64,000 bases of DNA, from positions 186,001 to 250,000 of the forward strand of contig JBMOPO010000032.1 of NCBI GenBank assembly GCA_049325095.1, given 5' to 3'. The position numbers and the translations under genes are program-made. This DNA comes from JAGPUQ01 sp049325095. GTDB lineage: Bacteria > Pseudomonadota > Gammaproteobacteria > Pseudomonadales > Porticoccaceae. Below, in pieces: positions 20,171-28,090 of this stretch. The notes under the pieces are model-generated. The model was given only the letters and a program-made list of their open reading frames with translations, ran no database searches and had not been told where the DNA came from. Numbering within the stretch: position 1 is the first letter of the stretch; the number at the start of each line of letters is the position of its first letter.

Positions 20171-20902
20171 ATGAGCAAAATCGCCGCCAACATAAGCCGC
20201 GTGCGCGCCGAAATCCAGCGCGCGGCGGTCGCCGCGGGCCGAAATGCCAACGACATCATGTTGCTGGCGGTCAGCAAGGGCCAGCCGCCCGGGGCAATCG
20301 CCGACGCGCACCGCGCCGGGGTGAACGATTTCGGAGAGAGCTATCTGCAGGAGGCGCTGGGCAAGATCCGGGCGCTGCCTGGCCTCGGCCTGCGCTGGCA
20401 TTTCCTGGGCCCGGTGCAATCGAACAAGACGCGCGGCGTCGCCGAGAATTTCGACTGGCTGCACAGCCTCGATCGCCTGGCGATCGCCGAGCGGCTGTCA
20501 CGCCAGCGGCCTGCGGACCGGCCGCCGCTGCAGGTCTGCCTGCAGGTCAACCTGGATCGCGAGTCCACCAAGTCGGGCGTCGCCGCGGACGGGCTTCTGG
20601 ACCTGGCGCTGGCGGTGGCGGAGCTGCCCGGCCTCCGCCTGCGCGGGCTGATGGCCATTCCCCGCCCGCGCGGCGACCCCCTCGGGCAGCGCGCACCCTT
20701 TCACCGGCTGGCGGAGTTGCTGGCCGCGCTGCGGCTGGCATCGCCGCGGCTGGCCGGATTGGATACACTCTCGATGGGCATGTCCGCGGATTACGCTGCC
20801 GCCGTGCTGGAGGGCGCCACCGTGGTCCGCATCGGCCAGGCGCTGTTCGGGCCGCGCGCTGCGCCTCCGCGTCAGGAGTCTGAGTGCAAGACGGAAAGCT
20901 GA
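20171..20902 (+). CDS. yggS: PLP homeostasis protein YggS
   Basis: A 243-residue PROSC/YggS family protein that binds pyridoxal phosphate on a TIM-barrel fold and keeps PLP balance. Characteristic blocks: LLAVSKGQPPGAI with the PLP Lys, DFGESYLQEALGKI, WHFLGPVQSNK and SMGMSADYAAAVLEGATVVRIG. It starts at ATG 20171 and overlaps proC by 19 bases. Its position divergent from pilT, and upstream of proC and yggT, is conserved in Pseudomonas. Confidence 0.95.
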   Translation: MSKIAANISRVRAEIQRAAVAAGRNANDIMLLAVSKGQPPGAIADAHRAGVNDFGESYLQEALGKIRALPGLGLRWHFLGPVQSNKTRGVAENFDWLHSLDRLAIAERLSRQRPADRPPLQVCLQVNLDRESTKSGVAADGLLDLALAVAELPGLRLRGLMAIPRPRGDPLGQRAPFHRLAELLAALRLASPRLAGLDTLSMGMSADYAAAVLEGATVVRIGQALFGPRAAPPRQESECKTES

Positions 20903-21714
20903 CTTTCATCGGCGCCGGCAACATGGCTGCCAGCCTGATCGGCGGCTTGATCGGCAAGGGCTATCCCGCCCAGCGGATCACCGCCTGCGATCCGGATCCC
21001 GGCGCGAGGCAGCGCCTGCACGCCGGGTTTGGCATCGAAACCTCGGGCGACAACCGCGCCGCGGCGGCAGCCTCCGACATCCTGGTGCTGGCGGTCAAAC
21101 CCCAGGTGATGGAAGCGGTCGCCCGCGACCTGTCTGCCGCGCTCGCGCATCGGCCGCTGGTCATTTCGATCGCCGCGGGCATTCCCCTGGCCGCCCTCGA
21201 GCGCTGGCTGGGCTCTGGAATGCCCCTGGTCCGCTGCATGCCGAACACGCCCGCCCTGGTCGGGGCCGGCGCCACCGGCCTGTATGCGGGGCCCGGCGTC
21301 AGCGCCGATCAGTGCCGGGCCGCCGAGCGGATCCTGGCGGCGGTGGGGGCGACCGTCTGGGTCGAGGAGGAGTCCGCCATCGATGCCGTGACCGCCCTGT
21401 CGGGCAGCGGGCCGGCCTACTTTTTCCTGGTCATGGAGATCCTGATGGCGGTCGCCCAAGACCTGGGGCTCGCGCCGGCGGTGGCGCGGCAGCTCACGTT
21501 GCAGACCGCCCTGGGTGCCGCGCGCATGGCCCAGGACAGCGACCTGGATGTCGCCGAGCTGCGCCGCAGGGTGACTTCGCCCGGGGGAACCACGGAGGCG
21601 GCGATCCGGGTGTTGGAGGCCGGCGGTTTGGCGGCGCTGTTCGGCGCTGCCATGGCCGCAGCGCGCGATCGGGCGCGGGAGATGGGCGCGGAGCTGGGCG
21701 GCGACGCGCGATGA
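20884..21714 (+). CDS. proC: Pyrroline-5-carboxylate reductase
   Basis: Last step of proline synthesis, NAD(P)H reduction of pyrroline-5-carboxylate. 276 residues from GTG 20884. Rossmann motif FIGAGNMAASLIGGL at the N-terminus, LAVKPQVMEAV in the middle, RCMPNTPALVGAG, and the C-terminal dimer signature TALSGSGPAYFF with VTSPGGTTEAAI. It overlaps yggS at its start and yggT at its stop (ATGA), pointing to tight translational coupling. Confidence 0.96.
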   Translation: MQDGKLTFIGAGNMAASLIGGLIGKGYPAQRITACDPDPGARQRLHAGFGIETSGDNRAAAAASDILVLAVKPQVMEAVARDLSAALAHRPLVISIAAGIPLAALERWLGSGMPLVRCMPNTPALVGAGATGLYAGPGVSADQCRAAERILAAVGATVWVEEESAIDAVTALSGSGPAYFFLVMEILMAVAQDLGLAPAVARQLTLQTALGAARMAQDSDLDVAELRRRVTSPGGTTEAAIRVLEAGGLAALFGAAMAAARDRAREMGAELGGDAR

Positions 21715-22295
21715 TGACCCTGATGTCATTGCTGATCTATGCCCTCCAGTTCGGATTCGGCCTGCTGGCGTTTCTGTTCCTGCTGCGCTTTCTGCTCCAG
21801 CTCTGCCGGGCCAGCTTCTACAACCCGATCTCCCAGGCGATACACCGCGCCACCCGGGTGCCGGTCGACGCCCTGGCCCGGGTGTTGCCCACTGTCGGAC
21901 GGTGCAACACCGCGAGCCTGCTGCTGGTCCTGTGCTGCGAGTGGTTGGCCATTGTCGCCACCCTGACCCTGGCCGGGGTCGAATTGCCGGGCCTGCGCCT
22001 GCTGGTGTGGGGCGTGCTGGGAGCGGCCGCGCTGCTGGTGAATCTCTATTTTTACGGGATCTTCGCCCTGGTCATCCTCAGCTGGATTGCGCCGCAGTCC
22101 GGTCATCCGGCCGCCGCCCTGGTGGGACAGCTGGTGGAGCCGGTGCTGGCTCCGGCGCGCCGCCTGATCCCGCCGCTGGGCGGCCTCGACCTGTCCCCGA
22201 TGCTGGTGCTGTTCGCGCTCGGCGGGATGCGGATTCTGCTGCGCAACCTGGCCGGTGCCGCCAGCCTGATCGGCGGCGCAGTGCCCGGGCTCTGA
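21711..22295 (+). CDS. yggT: YggT family integral membrane protein
   Basis: About 194 residues with two YggT repeats, each a pair of membrane helices and a conserved loop: RFLLQLCRASFYNPISQAI in the first and SWIAPQSGHPAAALVGQLVEPVLAPARR in the second. Biochemical role is not firmly defined; the family has been tied to osmotic or ion homeostasis and, in other lineages, to cell division or thylakoid organisation. The ATG at 21711 overlaps the proC stop; a second ATG follows immediately. Confidence 0.92.
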   Translation: MMTLMSLLIYALQFGFGLLAFLFLLRFLLQLCRASFYNPISQAIHRATRVPVDALARVLPTVGRCNTASLLLVLCCEWLAIVATLTLAGVELPGLRLLVWGVLGAAALLVNLYFYGIFALVILSWIAPQSGHPAAALVGQLVEPVLAPARRLIPPLGGLDLSPMLVLFALGGMRILLRNLAGAASLIGGAVPGL

Positions 22296-22296
22296 A

Positions 22297-22596
22297 GTGA
22301 GCGGCGCCGGCCACTGCCAGTGGCGGGGCGATACGCTGGTGCTGCGCTGCCGGGTGCGGCCCAATGCGCGGCGCGATGCCTTTGCCGGCGTGCACGCGGG
22401 ACAGTTGAAGCTCTGCCTGTCGGCACCGCCGGTGGAGGGCCGGGCCAATGCCCGCGCGATCGCCTTTCTCGCGGCATCGTTCGGGGTGCCCAAGAGCCGG
22501 GTGAAACTGCTCCGCGGTGCCGCGGCCAGCGACAAGGTATTCGCCATCTCGGGGCCGACGGTGATCCCCCAGGAGGCGGCCGTCGGAGCGCCCTGA
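22297..22596 (+). CDS. yggU: DUF167/YggU family protein
   Basis: A 99-residue DUF167 protein, starting with GTG 22297 one base after the yggT stop. The family blocks VRPNARRDAFAG, LSAPPVEGRANARAIAFLA and VKLLRGAAASDKVF are clear. Function is unknown across the family. It closes the yggS-proC-yggT-yggU operon. The 180 bases after it carry no convincing gene before the tRNA promoter. Confidence 0.9.
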   Translation: MSGAGHCQWRGDTLVLRCRVRPNARRDAFAGVHAGQLKLCLSAPPVEGRANARAIAFLAASFGVPKSRVKLLRGAAASDKVFAISGPTVIPQEAAVGAP

Positions 22597-22777
22597 ATTC
22601 CCGCCGCCGGCGCCGGCAGCCGCGACTTTGGCGGGGATTTCGTGGCCCATCGGATCGAGGCTCGACGGGACCCTCGGCGAGGCCGTGGCGTCCGGGCTGA
22701 GGGGCGCCCGTCCGGCAGACAGATGGCCCGAGCGTTCCCCGGGGTCGGCGGCGGCCTGCCGACCCGCGGAGTTGTTG

Positions 22778-22806
22778 TTGACACCCCCGGGCGATGCCGG
22801 GAAAAT
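22778..22806 (+). promoter_or_regulatory. Sigma70-like promoter for tRNA-Met
   Basis: TTGACA at 22778-22783, a 17-base spacer and GAAAAT at 22801-22806, twenty bases before the tRNA. The -35 is a perfect consensus; the -10 matches four of six. Confidence 0.65.
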
Positions 22807-22825
22807 TTCCGCCCCTTGCCGTCGT

Positions 22826-22902
22826 GGCTACGTAGCTCAGCTGGTTAGAGCACAGCACTCATAATGCTGGGGTCGGCGGTTCGAGCCCGCCCGTAGCTAC
22901 CA
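22826..22902 (+). tRNA. tRNA-Met (CAT), elongator type
   Basis: A 77-base cloverleaf including an encoded CCA. Acceptor 5' GGCTACG, D-arm GCTC/GAGC, anticodon stem CAGCA/TGCTG with loop CTCATAA (anticodon CAT), T-arm GGCGG/CCGCC. It resembles the elongator tRNA-Met of E. coli, not the initiator. The 3' acceptor reads CGTAGCT, so the 1:72 pair is G-U instead of the usual G-C. tRNA-Ile2 (lysidine) is a less likely alternative. Confidence 0.93.
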
Positions 22903-22934
22903 TTTTCGGAGATCCCCGTGGGTCGTCGCGACGT

Positions 22935-23435
22935 TCAGGCGCCGTGGCGGGCGCGATAGGCGCGCACTTCCTCGCGCGACGGCAGTTGGATCAACTCGAT
23001 CAGGTTGCCATCCGGATCCTCGCAGATCACCGCCTGGATGGTGCCGTAGCCCTTCAGTTCCAATGCCATCGGCTCGGCATGGAAGGCGACGCCCCGCTCC
23101 CGCAGGCGTTCATGGACTGCCTGCAGGGACTCTCCGGTCACCTCGAAGGAGAGCAGAAAGACGCCGGGATCTCCCGGCCGCTTGGGGCCGGTGCACCGTT
23201 CGGCGGGGGGATCGAACTGGATCAACTCGATCTCGCCGGTCAGCTTTCCTCCTTGCTGCAGGATCACCGAGCGGCCCTTGGTGCCCGGCCTCAGCTTGAG
23301 CAGTTTCTCGGTGACCGGGCCGGCCAGCGGCATGTCCAGGGTCTTGGTGAAGCCCAGCACCTGCTCGTAGAAGGCGATGGATCTGTCCAGGTCGCGGACG
23401 CTGAGGGCTGCGTGGTGGATTTCGCTGATGGCCAT
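22935..23435 (-). CDS. VOC family (glyoxalase/dioxygenase fold) protein
   Basis: A 166-residue vicinal oxygen chelate domain protein. The N-terminal module IHHAALSVRDLDRSIAFYEQVLGF provides the first metal ligand (His7 or His8), and the C-terminal module ends with ICEDPDGNLIELIQLP, where the Glu is the usual last metal ligand. Such proteins include glyoxalase I, methylmalonyl-CoA epimerase and small-molecule dioxygenases; no specific substrate can be assigned. It stands alone between the tRNA and the regulator gene. Confidence 0.85.
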   Translation of the reverse strand: MAISEIHHAALSVRDLDRSIAFYEQVLGFTKTLDMPLAGPVTEKLLKLRPGTKGRSVILQQGGKLTGEIELIQFDPPAERCTGPKRPGDPGVFLLSFEVTGESLQAVHERLRERGVAFHAEPMALELKGYGTIQAVICEDPDGNLIELIQLPSREEVRAYRARHGA

Positions 23436-23518
23436 GGGAGTGCTCCCTCGGACAGTGGAATGGTCCGTCCGATGTTACTTCCCGGGCGGCGGATTGGGGC
23501 CGATCATCGGTGACCGCC

Positions 23519-24520
23519 TCAACTGGAACTGAACAGCTTGGCCCGCACCGTGTGGCGGTAGGCGCGGGGCGTCACGTCGTAGCAGCGGCGAAACAACTGG
23601 GCGAACCAGGCGGTGTCCTGGTAGCCGCAGCGCTGCGCGATTTCGGCGATCGACAGGTTGGTGCTCTGCAGCAGTTGGCGCGCGGTGTCGAGCCGCAATT
23701 CCTGCAGATATTCGAGCGGAGATTCGCCCACCGCATCGCGGAACCTGCGGTTGAAGGTGCGCAGACTGAGCCCGAAGCGCGCGGCCAGTTCGGCCATGGA
23801 TACGGGTTTGTCGAAGTGATCCTGCATCCAGATCTGTGCCTGGAGAATGTCCTCGTCGCCGTGCCGGGCGGCCCCGTCGTCGAGATAGCGGCTGCCCTCG
23901 AAGGCATTGCGGATCTCATGGAAAAACACCCGCTCCACATGGCGCGCCACGCTGCGGTTGTAGACCAGGTACACCACATGGGCGAGCAGTTCGGCGAGCG
24001 CGTTGACCCCGGCGGTGCAATAGATGTTGCCCGCCTTGGTGGTGAAGTATTGGCGTTGCAGATGCACCCTGGGGTATTCCCGCTGAAACTGGTCGAAGTA
24101 ATGCCAGTGCGTCGTGGCCGGCTTGCCGTCCAGCAGACCGGCAGCGGCCAGCAGGCAGGTACCGGTGCCGACGGCGGTGAGAATGGCGTCGGCCTGGTGT
24201 TGGGCGCGCAGCCAGGGCAGGAATTCGGGATGGCGCTGCAGGGCGCGGCGCGGGCTGCGCCACAGGCTGGGCACATGGACCAGGTCGTAGGGCGCAAAGG
24301 GCTCGAGCCCCCGGCTCGGGGCCAGCGCCAGGCCCGACGCCGACTGTACCGGCTGTCCGTCCGGGGTCAGGGTGTCGATGCCGATGGGTCGATAATCGCG
24401 TCCGCAACGTTTGGCGAAGGCTTCCGCATTGCGGAAGATTTCCACCGGCAGGGTGGCGCTGGTGGCCAGCACCTGCTCGCAGAGGATGATCCCTATCCGG
24501 AACGGTTGCGGGTCGTTCAT
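23519..24520 (-). CDS. GlxA-type AraC family transcriptional regulator (DJ-1/PfpI plus HTH)
   Basis: A 333-residue regulator. The first 200 residues form a DJ-1/PfpI-like ligand domain (FRIGIILCEQVLATSATLPVEIF; LTAVGTGTCLLAAAGLLDG, where the nucleophile-elbow region has Gly-Thr-Gly-Thr-Cys). The last 100 residues are an AraC/XylS double helix-turn-helix: MAELAARFGLSLRTFNRRF and IAEIAQRCGYQDTAWFAQLF. It is divergent from the ketosynthase gene, with about 107 bp between starts, so it may control that gene or itself. Ligand unknown. Confidence 0.88.
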   Translation of the reverse strand: MNDPQPFRIGIILCEQVLATSATLPVEIFRNAEAFAKRCGRDYRPIGIDTLTPDGQPVQSASGLALAPSRGLEPFAPYDLVHVPSLWRSPRRALQRHPEFLPWLRAQHQADAILTAVGTGTCLLAAAGLLDGKPATTHWHYFDQFQREYPRVHLQRQYFTTKAGNIYCTAGVNALAELLAHVVYLVYNRSVARHVERVFFHEIRNAFEGSRYLDDGAARHGDEDILQAQIWMQDHFDKPVSMAELAARFGLSLRTFNRRFRDAVGESPLEYLQELRLDTARQLLQSTNLSIAEIAQRCGYQDTAWFAQLFRRCYDVTPRAYRHTVRAKLFSSS

Positions 24521-24627
24521 GGCGAATGAGTTGGCTGAATTGCCGCAGATTATGGCCGAATCAGCCGTAACGCAACCAGCAGTGCGTCCCTAGAATTTCG
24601 CTTCCCTGAAATTTTCGGAAGCCACGC

Positions 24628-26517
24628 ATGGCCGTACTGCCCGTCATCGTCGGCTACGGCGGCTGCAACGCCGCGGGCCGCAGCTCGTTCGATCAGGCCT
24701 ACCGGCGGATGATTCTGGAAAACCTGAGCGGTCTGGATCGGGAGCGCACCATCGCCGGTCTGGCCTGCATGATGGGGCTGGCGCGGTGGGACGGCGCGGG
24801 CTACGTGGACGACCAGGGCGTGCGGTGCGATCGCAGGATGCTGGCGCAGCAGGCGGCCGCAGCCGTCGTCGACGGCACGCTGATTCGGCGCATCGAGGCC
24901 AACCACTTCGATCCGGACGCCGTATTCTGCCACCGCACCCTGAGCCTGGATCCGGACGAGGATGGACTTCGCTTCCGCATCCCGCGCCGCCAGTTGCCGG
25001 AGCCGCTGCCGGCGGGCTGGGTGCTGGAGGCGCCGGTCGGAGATGCGGTCTGGGTCCGGGTGCAGGGCGCGCAGCAGTGGCGGATCCCGGCGACCCAGGT
25101 GCAGGGGGTAAAGGCCGCCGGTCAGTTGCCGCGCGGGTTCGATCCGGGCGCGGGCTACAACTCCCGCTTCCAGCCTCGGGGATTGCAGATGGCGATCGCC
25201 GGGGCGAGCGACGCCCTGCATTCGCTGGGCGTCCCCTGGAAGACGATCTGCGCCGCCGTGCGACCCGACCAGATCGGCACCTATGCCTCCTGCGCCATGG
25301 GGCAGCTCGGCGAAGAAGGGTTGGGAGGCATGCTGCGCGCCGCGCTGCTCGGCGGGCGCGCCACCGCCAAGCAGCTGCCGCTCGGGCTCAACAGCATGCC
25401 CGCGGATTTCGTCAACGCCTACGTGCTGGGCAGCCTGGGTCACACCGAGGCCATCACCGGGGCCTGCGCCAGCTTTCTCTACAACCTGCATGCGGCGGTG
25501 CGCGACATTCGCCGCGGCGCGCGCCGGGTGGCCCTGGTGGGCGGCAGCGAGGCGCCCGTCACGCCCGAGATCATCGAGGGGTTTGCCAACATGAACGCGC
25601 TGGCCACCGAGGAGGCCATGGCGCGGCTCGGCGACGCCGACCCGCGCCGCTACAGCCGGCCGTTCGGTTACAACGCCGGGTTCGTGGTCGGCGAATCGGC
25701 CCAGTATGTGTTCCTGATGGATGACGCCCTGGCCGTGGAACTGGGCCTCGAGATCCACGGCGCGGTGCCGGAGGTCTGCATCGACGCCGACGGGGTGAAG
25801 AAATCGATCTCGGGCCCGGGGCCCGGCAATTACCTGTCCTTCGGCAAGGCGGTGGCCGCGGCCCGCGCCATTCTCGGCGAGGCGAGCCTGCGCCGCCGCA
25901 GCGCCATCTTCGCCCACGGCTCCAGCACGCCCCAGAATCGGGTCACCGAATCCCTGATCTTCGATCGCCTGGCCGAGGCTTTCGGCATCGCCGACTGGCC
26001 GGTCTGTGCGGTCAAGGCCTATGTCGGCCACTCGCTGGCCACCGCCGGCGGGGATCAACTGGTGACTGCCATCGGCGCGCTCCGCCACGGCTGGCTGCCC
26101 GGCATCAAGACCATCACCGAGGTGGCGGCGGATGTCCATGCCCGGCGGTTGCGCATTCCGCTGGCCGACCTCGATCTGCGGGATGCCGGCCTGGATGCGG
26201 CCATCCTCAATGCCAAGGGCTTCGGCGGCAACAACGCCAGCGGCCTGGTGCTCTCCCCGGCGGTCGCGGAAGCGATGCTGGCGCGCCGCCATGCGGAGCG
26301 CTGGGGCGGCTACCTGGATCGCCGCGAGCGCAACCGCGCCGCCGCGGCTGCCTACCAAGAGCGGGTCGAGCGCGGCCAGTTTGCGCCCATCTACAGGTTC
26401 GGCGAGGACGGCCTGGACGACGACGCCCTGGAAATCAGCGCCGCCCGTATCCGGGTGCCGGGATTCGGGGGCGAGATCGGGTTGCGCGTCGACAACCCCT
26501 ACGCGGACATGTGTTGA
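24628..26517 (+). CDS. fabY: FabY-type beta-ketoacyl synthase
   Basis: A 629-residue thiolase-fold condensing enzyme resembling Pseudomonas FabY (PA5174), which condenses acetyl-CoA with malonyl-ACP to start fatty acid synthesis. Catalytic set: Cys280 in TGACASFLYNLHAA, His430 in FAHGSSTPQNRV and His468 in YVGHSLATAGGDQ; also GFGGNNASGLVLSP near the C-terminus. The N-terminal block LPVIVGYGGCNAAGRSSFDQAYRRM and the C-terminal 90-residue extension are specific to this family. ATG 24628 follows GGAAGC. Whether the cell also has FabH cannot be seen here. Confidence 0.85.
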   Translation: MAVLPVIVGYGGCNAAGRSSFDQAYRRMILENLSGLDRERTIAGLACMMGLARWDGAGYVDDQGVRCDRRMLAQQAAAAVVDGTLIRRIEANHFDPDAVFCHRTLSLDPDEDGLRFRIPRRQLPEPLPAGWVLEAPVGDAVWVRVQGAQQWRIPATQVQGVKAAGQLPRGFDPGAGYNSRFQPRGLQMAIAGASDALHSLGVPWKTICAAVRPDQIGTYASCAMGQLGEEGLGGMLRAALLGGRATAKQLPLGLNSMPADFVNAYVLGSLGHTEAITGACASFLYNLHAAVRDIRRGARRVALVGGSEAPVTPEIIEGFANMNALATEEAMARLGDADPRRYSRPFGYNAGFVVGESAQYVFLMDDALAVELGLEIHGAVPEVCIDADGVKKSISGPGPGNYLSFGKAVAAARAILGEASLRRRSAIFAHGSSTPQNRVTESLIFDRLAEAFGIADWPVCAVKAYVGHSLATAGGDQLVTAIGALRHGWLPGIKTITEVAADVHARRLRIPLADLDLRDAGLDAAILNAKGFGGNNASGLVLSPAVAEAMLARRHAERWGGYLDRRERNRAAAAAYQERVERGQFAPIYRFGEDGLDDDALEISAARIRVPGFGGEIGLRVDNPYADMC

Positions 26518-26528
26518 AGGGGCAGCGG

Positions 26529-26729
26529 ATGTTCAGCGAGACCCGCCGCTTCATCGCCGGCGCGCGTTGTCCGCGCTGCGCGGCGCAGGATCGCGTGGTC
26601 GTCTATCGACGTGACGGACTGGATCATCGGGAGTGCGTGGCCTGTGGATGGATCGAGGTCTGGGGTGGTGCTCCGACCGCAGGCGCCCGTGCGCCGGGCG
26701 CACCGCGATCCGGGGGCGATCCGGACTGA
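26529..26729 (+). CDS. YheV/DUF2387-like zinc-ribbon protein
   Basis: A 66-residue protein starting at ATG 26529 (MFSETRRFIAGARCPRC). Two CxxC pairs (CPRC and CVAC) spaced by about 22 residues make a probable zinc ribbon, and RRFIAGARCP matches the start of the YheV family. The tail after VWGG is Pro/Gly/Ala-rich and not family-like. It lies 11 bases after fabY. Function unknown. Confidence 0.75.
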   Translation: MFSETRRFIAGARCPRCAAQDRVVVYRRDGLDHRECVACGWIEVWGGAPTAGARAPGAPRSGGDPD

Positions 26730-26739
26730 TCCAGATCAA
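26726..26739. promoter_or_regulatory. Candidate FNR/Anr box upstream of the cox operon
   Basis: CTGAT-CCAG-ATCAA matches the FNR-family palindrome TTGAT-N4-ATCAA at nine of ten positions. It overlaps the stop of the small zinc-ribbon gene and lies about 175 bases before the coxB start. One match alone is suggestive, not proof. Confidence 0.45.
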
Positions 26740-26789
26740 GGCCGGGGGTCGGGCCGGCGCCAGGAGGGGGCGAAAACGCCGCGCGGACG

Positions 26790-26820
26790 TTGCCTCCGAG
26801 CGCGGGGCCTCTGTTACAAT
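26790..26820 (+). promoter_or_regulatory. Candidate sigma70 promoter for coxB
   Basis: TACAAT at 26815-26820 is a good -10. The best -35 is TTGCCT at 26790-26795 with a long 19-base spacer, as expected for an activator-dependent promoter. Start of coxB is 92 bases downstream. Confidence 0.4.
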
Positions 26821-26912
26821 CGCGCGCCGAACTTTTCCCGGTGCCAGCGGTCGCCCGAGGCCGCCCCTTCAAGCCCGGCAGTGGTTCAATCAATACGGAG
26901 ACGACGAGGGCG

Positions 26913-28076
26913 ATGGTTTCTAGAGCTAAGCGATTGGTCCGGGGATGTGTCGGCGCGCTCGCGCTGGCGCCGCTCATGCCTGCTGCCGCCACGACGGGGG
27001 AGGCAGTCCCGACGGGGTGGAGTCTGCTGAACATGCCCGAGGGTGTGACCAGCGTCAGCCGCGAAATCCACGACATCCACATGATCGTGCTCTGGATCTG
27101 CGTGTGGATCGGCGTGCTGGTGTTCGGGGTGATGTTCTACAGCATGTTCGCCCACCGCAAGTCCCGCGGCCACCAGCCGGCGACTTTTCACGAGAGCACC
27201 ACGGTCGAGCTGGTGTGGACCATCATCCCGGCGCTGATCCTCATCGTGATGGCATTCCCGGCCACCCGCACGGTCAAGGAGCTCTACGACACCAGTGAGG
27301 CGGATCTGGACATCAAGGTCACCGGCTACCAATGGAAGTGGCGGTACGATTATCTGGGCACGGATGTGGGTTACATGAGCGAACTGGCGACGACTCAGGC
27401 TTCCGTCTACGGCCAAGCGCCCAAGACCCAGTATTACCTCGAAGAGGTCACCGAACCGGTGGTAATCCCGGTGGGCAAGAAAGTCCGCTTTCTGATCACC
27501 GGCGCCGATGTGATCCACTCCTGGTGGGTGCCGGAGCTCGGGGTCAAGAAGGATGCCATTCCCGGCTTCGTCAACGAAACCTGGGCGCTGGCCAAGCAGC
27601 CGGGTATCTATCGGGGGCGCTGCGCCGAACTCTGCGGCAAGGACCACGCCTTCATGCCGATCGTGGTCAACGCGGTTCCCGAAGCGGAGTTCAACGCCTG
27701 GCTGGCCGCCAAGCAGGCCGAAGGCGCTGCATTGCGGGAGCTGACCGAGAAGACCTTTACGCTGAACGAGCTGATGGCCAAGGGCGAGGCGGTCTACGGC
27801 CGTTCCTGCGCCAGTTGCCACGGGGCGTCTGGTGAGGGCATCCCGGGAGCCTTCCCGGCACTGAAGGGCAGCGCCATCGCCCGGGGTCCGGTGGCCAATC
27901 ACCTCGATATCGTCGTCAACGGCAAGGCGGGGACGGCGATGCAGGCATTCGGTGCCCAGCTCTCCGAGGTGGATCTGGCTGCCGTCATCACCTATGAGCG
28001 CAATGCCTGGGGCAACAAGGCCGAAGACCATATCGTCCAGCCTGCGGACGTATTCCAGTTCAAGCAAGCGCGCTGA
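26913..28076 (+). CDS. coxB: Cytochrome c oxidase subunit II with fused cytochrome c domain
   Basis: A 387-residue subunit II of an aa3-type oxidase; accepts electrons from cytochrome c. Start ATG 26913 with GAGGG upstream. A signal peptide (about 25-30 residues), two membrane helices (near 62-85 and 105-130), then the CuA cupredoxin domain: HSWWVPELGVKKDAIPG gives the first His, GRCAELCGKDHAFM gives both Cys, the Glu, the second His and the Met. A C-terminal c-type cytochrome domain carries SCASCH (heme attachment) and a later Met ligand candidate in GTAMQAF. First gene of the cox operon. Confidence 0.96.
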   Translation: MVSRAKRLVRGCVGALALAPLMPAAATTGEAVPTGWSLLNMPEGVTSVSREIHDIHMIVLWICVWIGVLVFGVMFYSMFAHRKSRGHQPATFHESTTVELVWTIIPALILIVMAFPATRTVKELYDTSEADLDIKVTGYQWKWRYDYLGTDVGYMSELATTQASVYGQAPKTQYYLEEVTEPVVIPVGKKVRFLITGADVIHSWWVPELGVKKDAIPGFVNETWALAKQPGIYRGRCAELCGKDHAFMPIVVNAVPEAEFNAWLAAKQAEGAALRELTEKTFTLNELMAKGEAVYGRSCASCHGASGEGIPGAFPALKGSAIARGPVANHLDIVVNGKAGTAMQAFGAQLSEVDLAAVITYERNAWGNKAEDHIVQPADVFQFKQAR

Positions 28077-28090
28077 GGGAGATTCTGCTC

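Noticed and set aside
22597..22777. Short open frames between yggU and tRNA-Met
   Set aside because: No ribosome site, no family resemblance, and composition like spacer; treated as non-coding.
26790..26912. Longer N-terminus for coxB (41 extra codons)
   Set aside because: It would run through the likely promoter -10, and the ATG at 26913 has a good ribosome site and a normal signal peptide.
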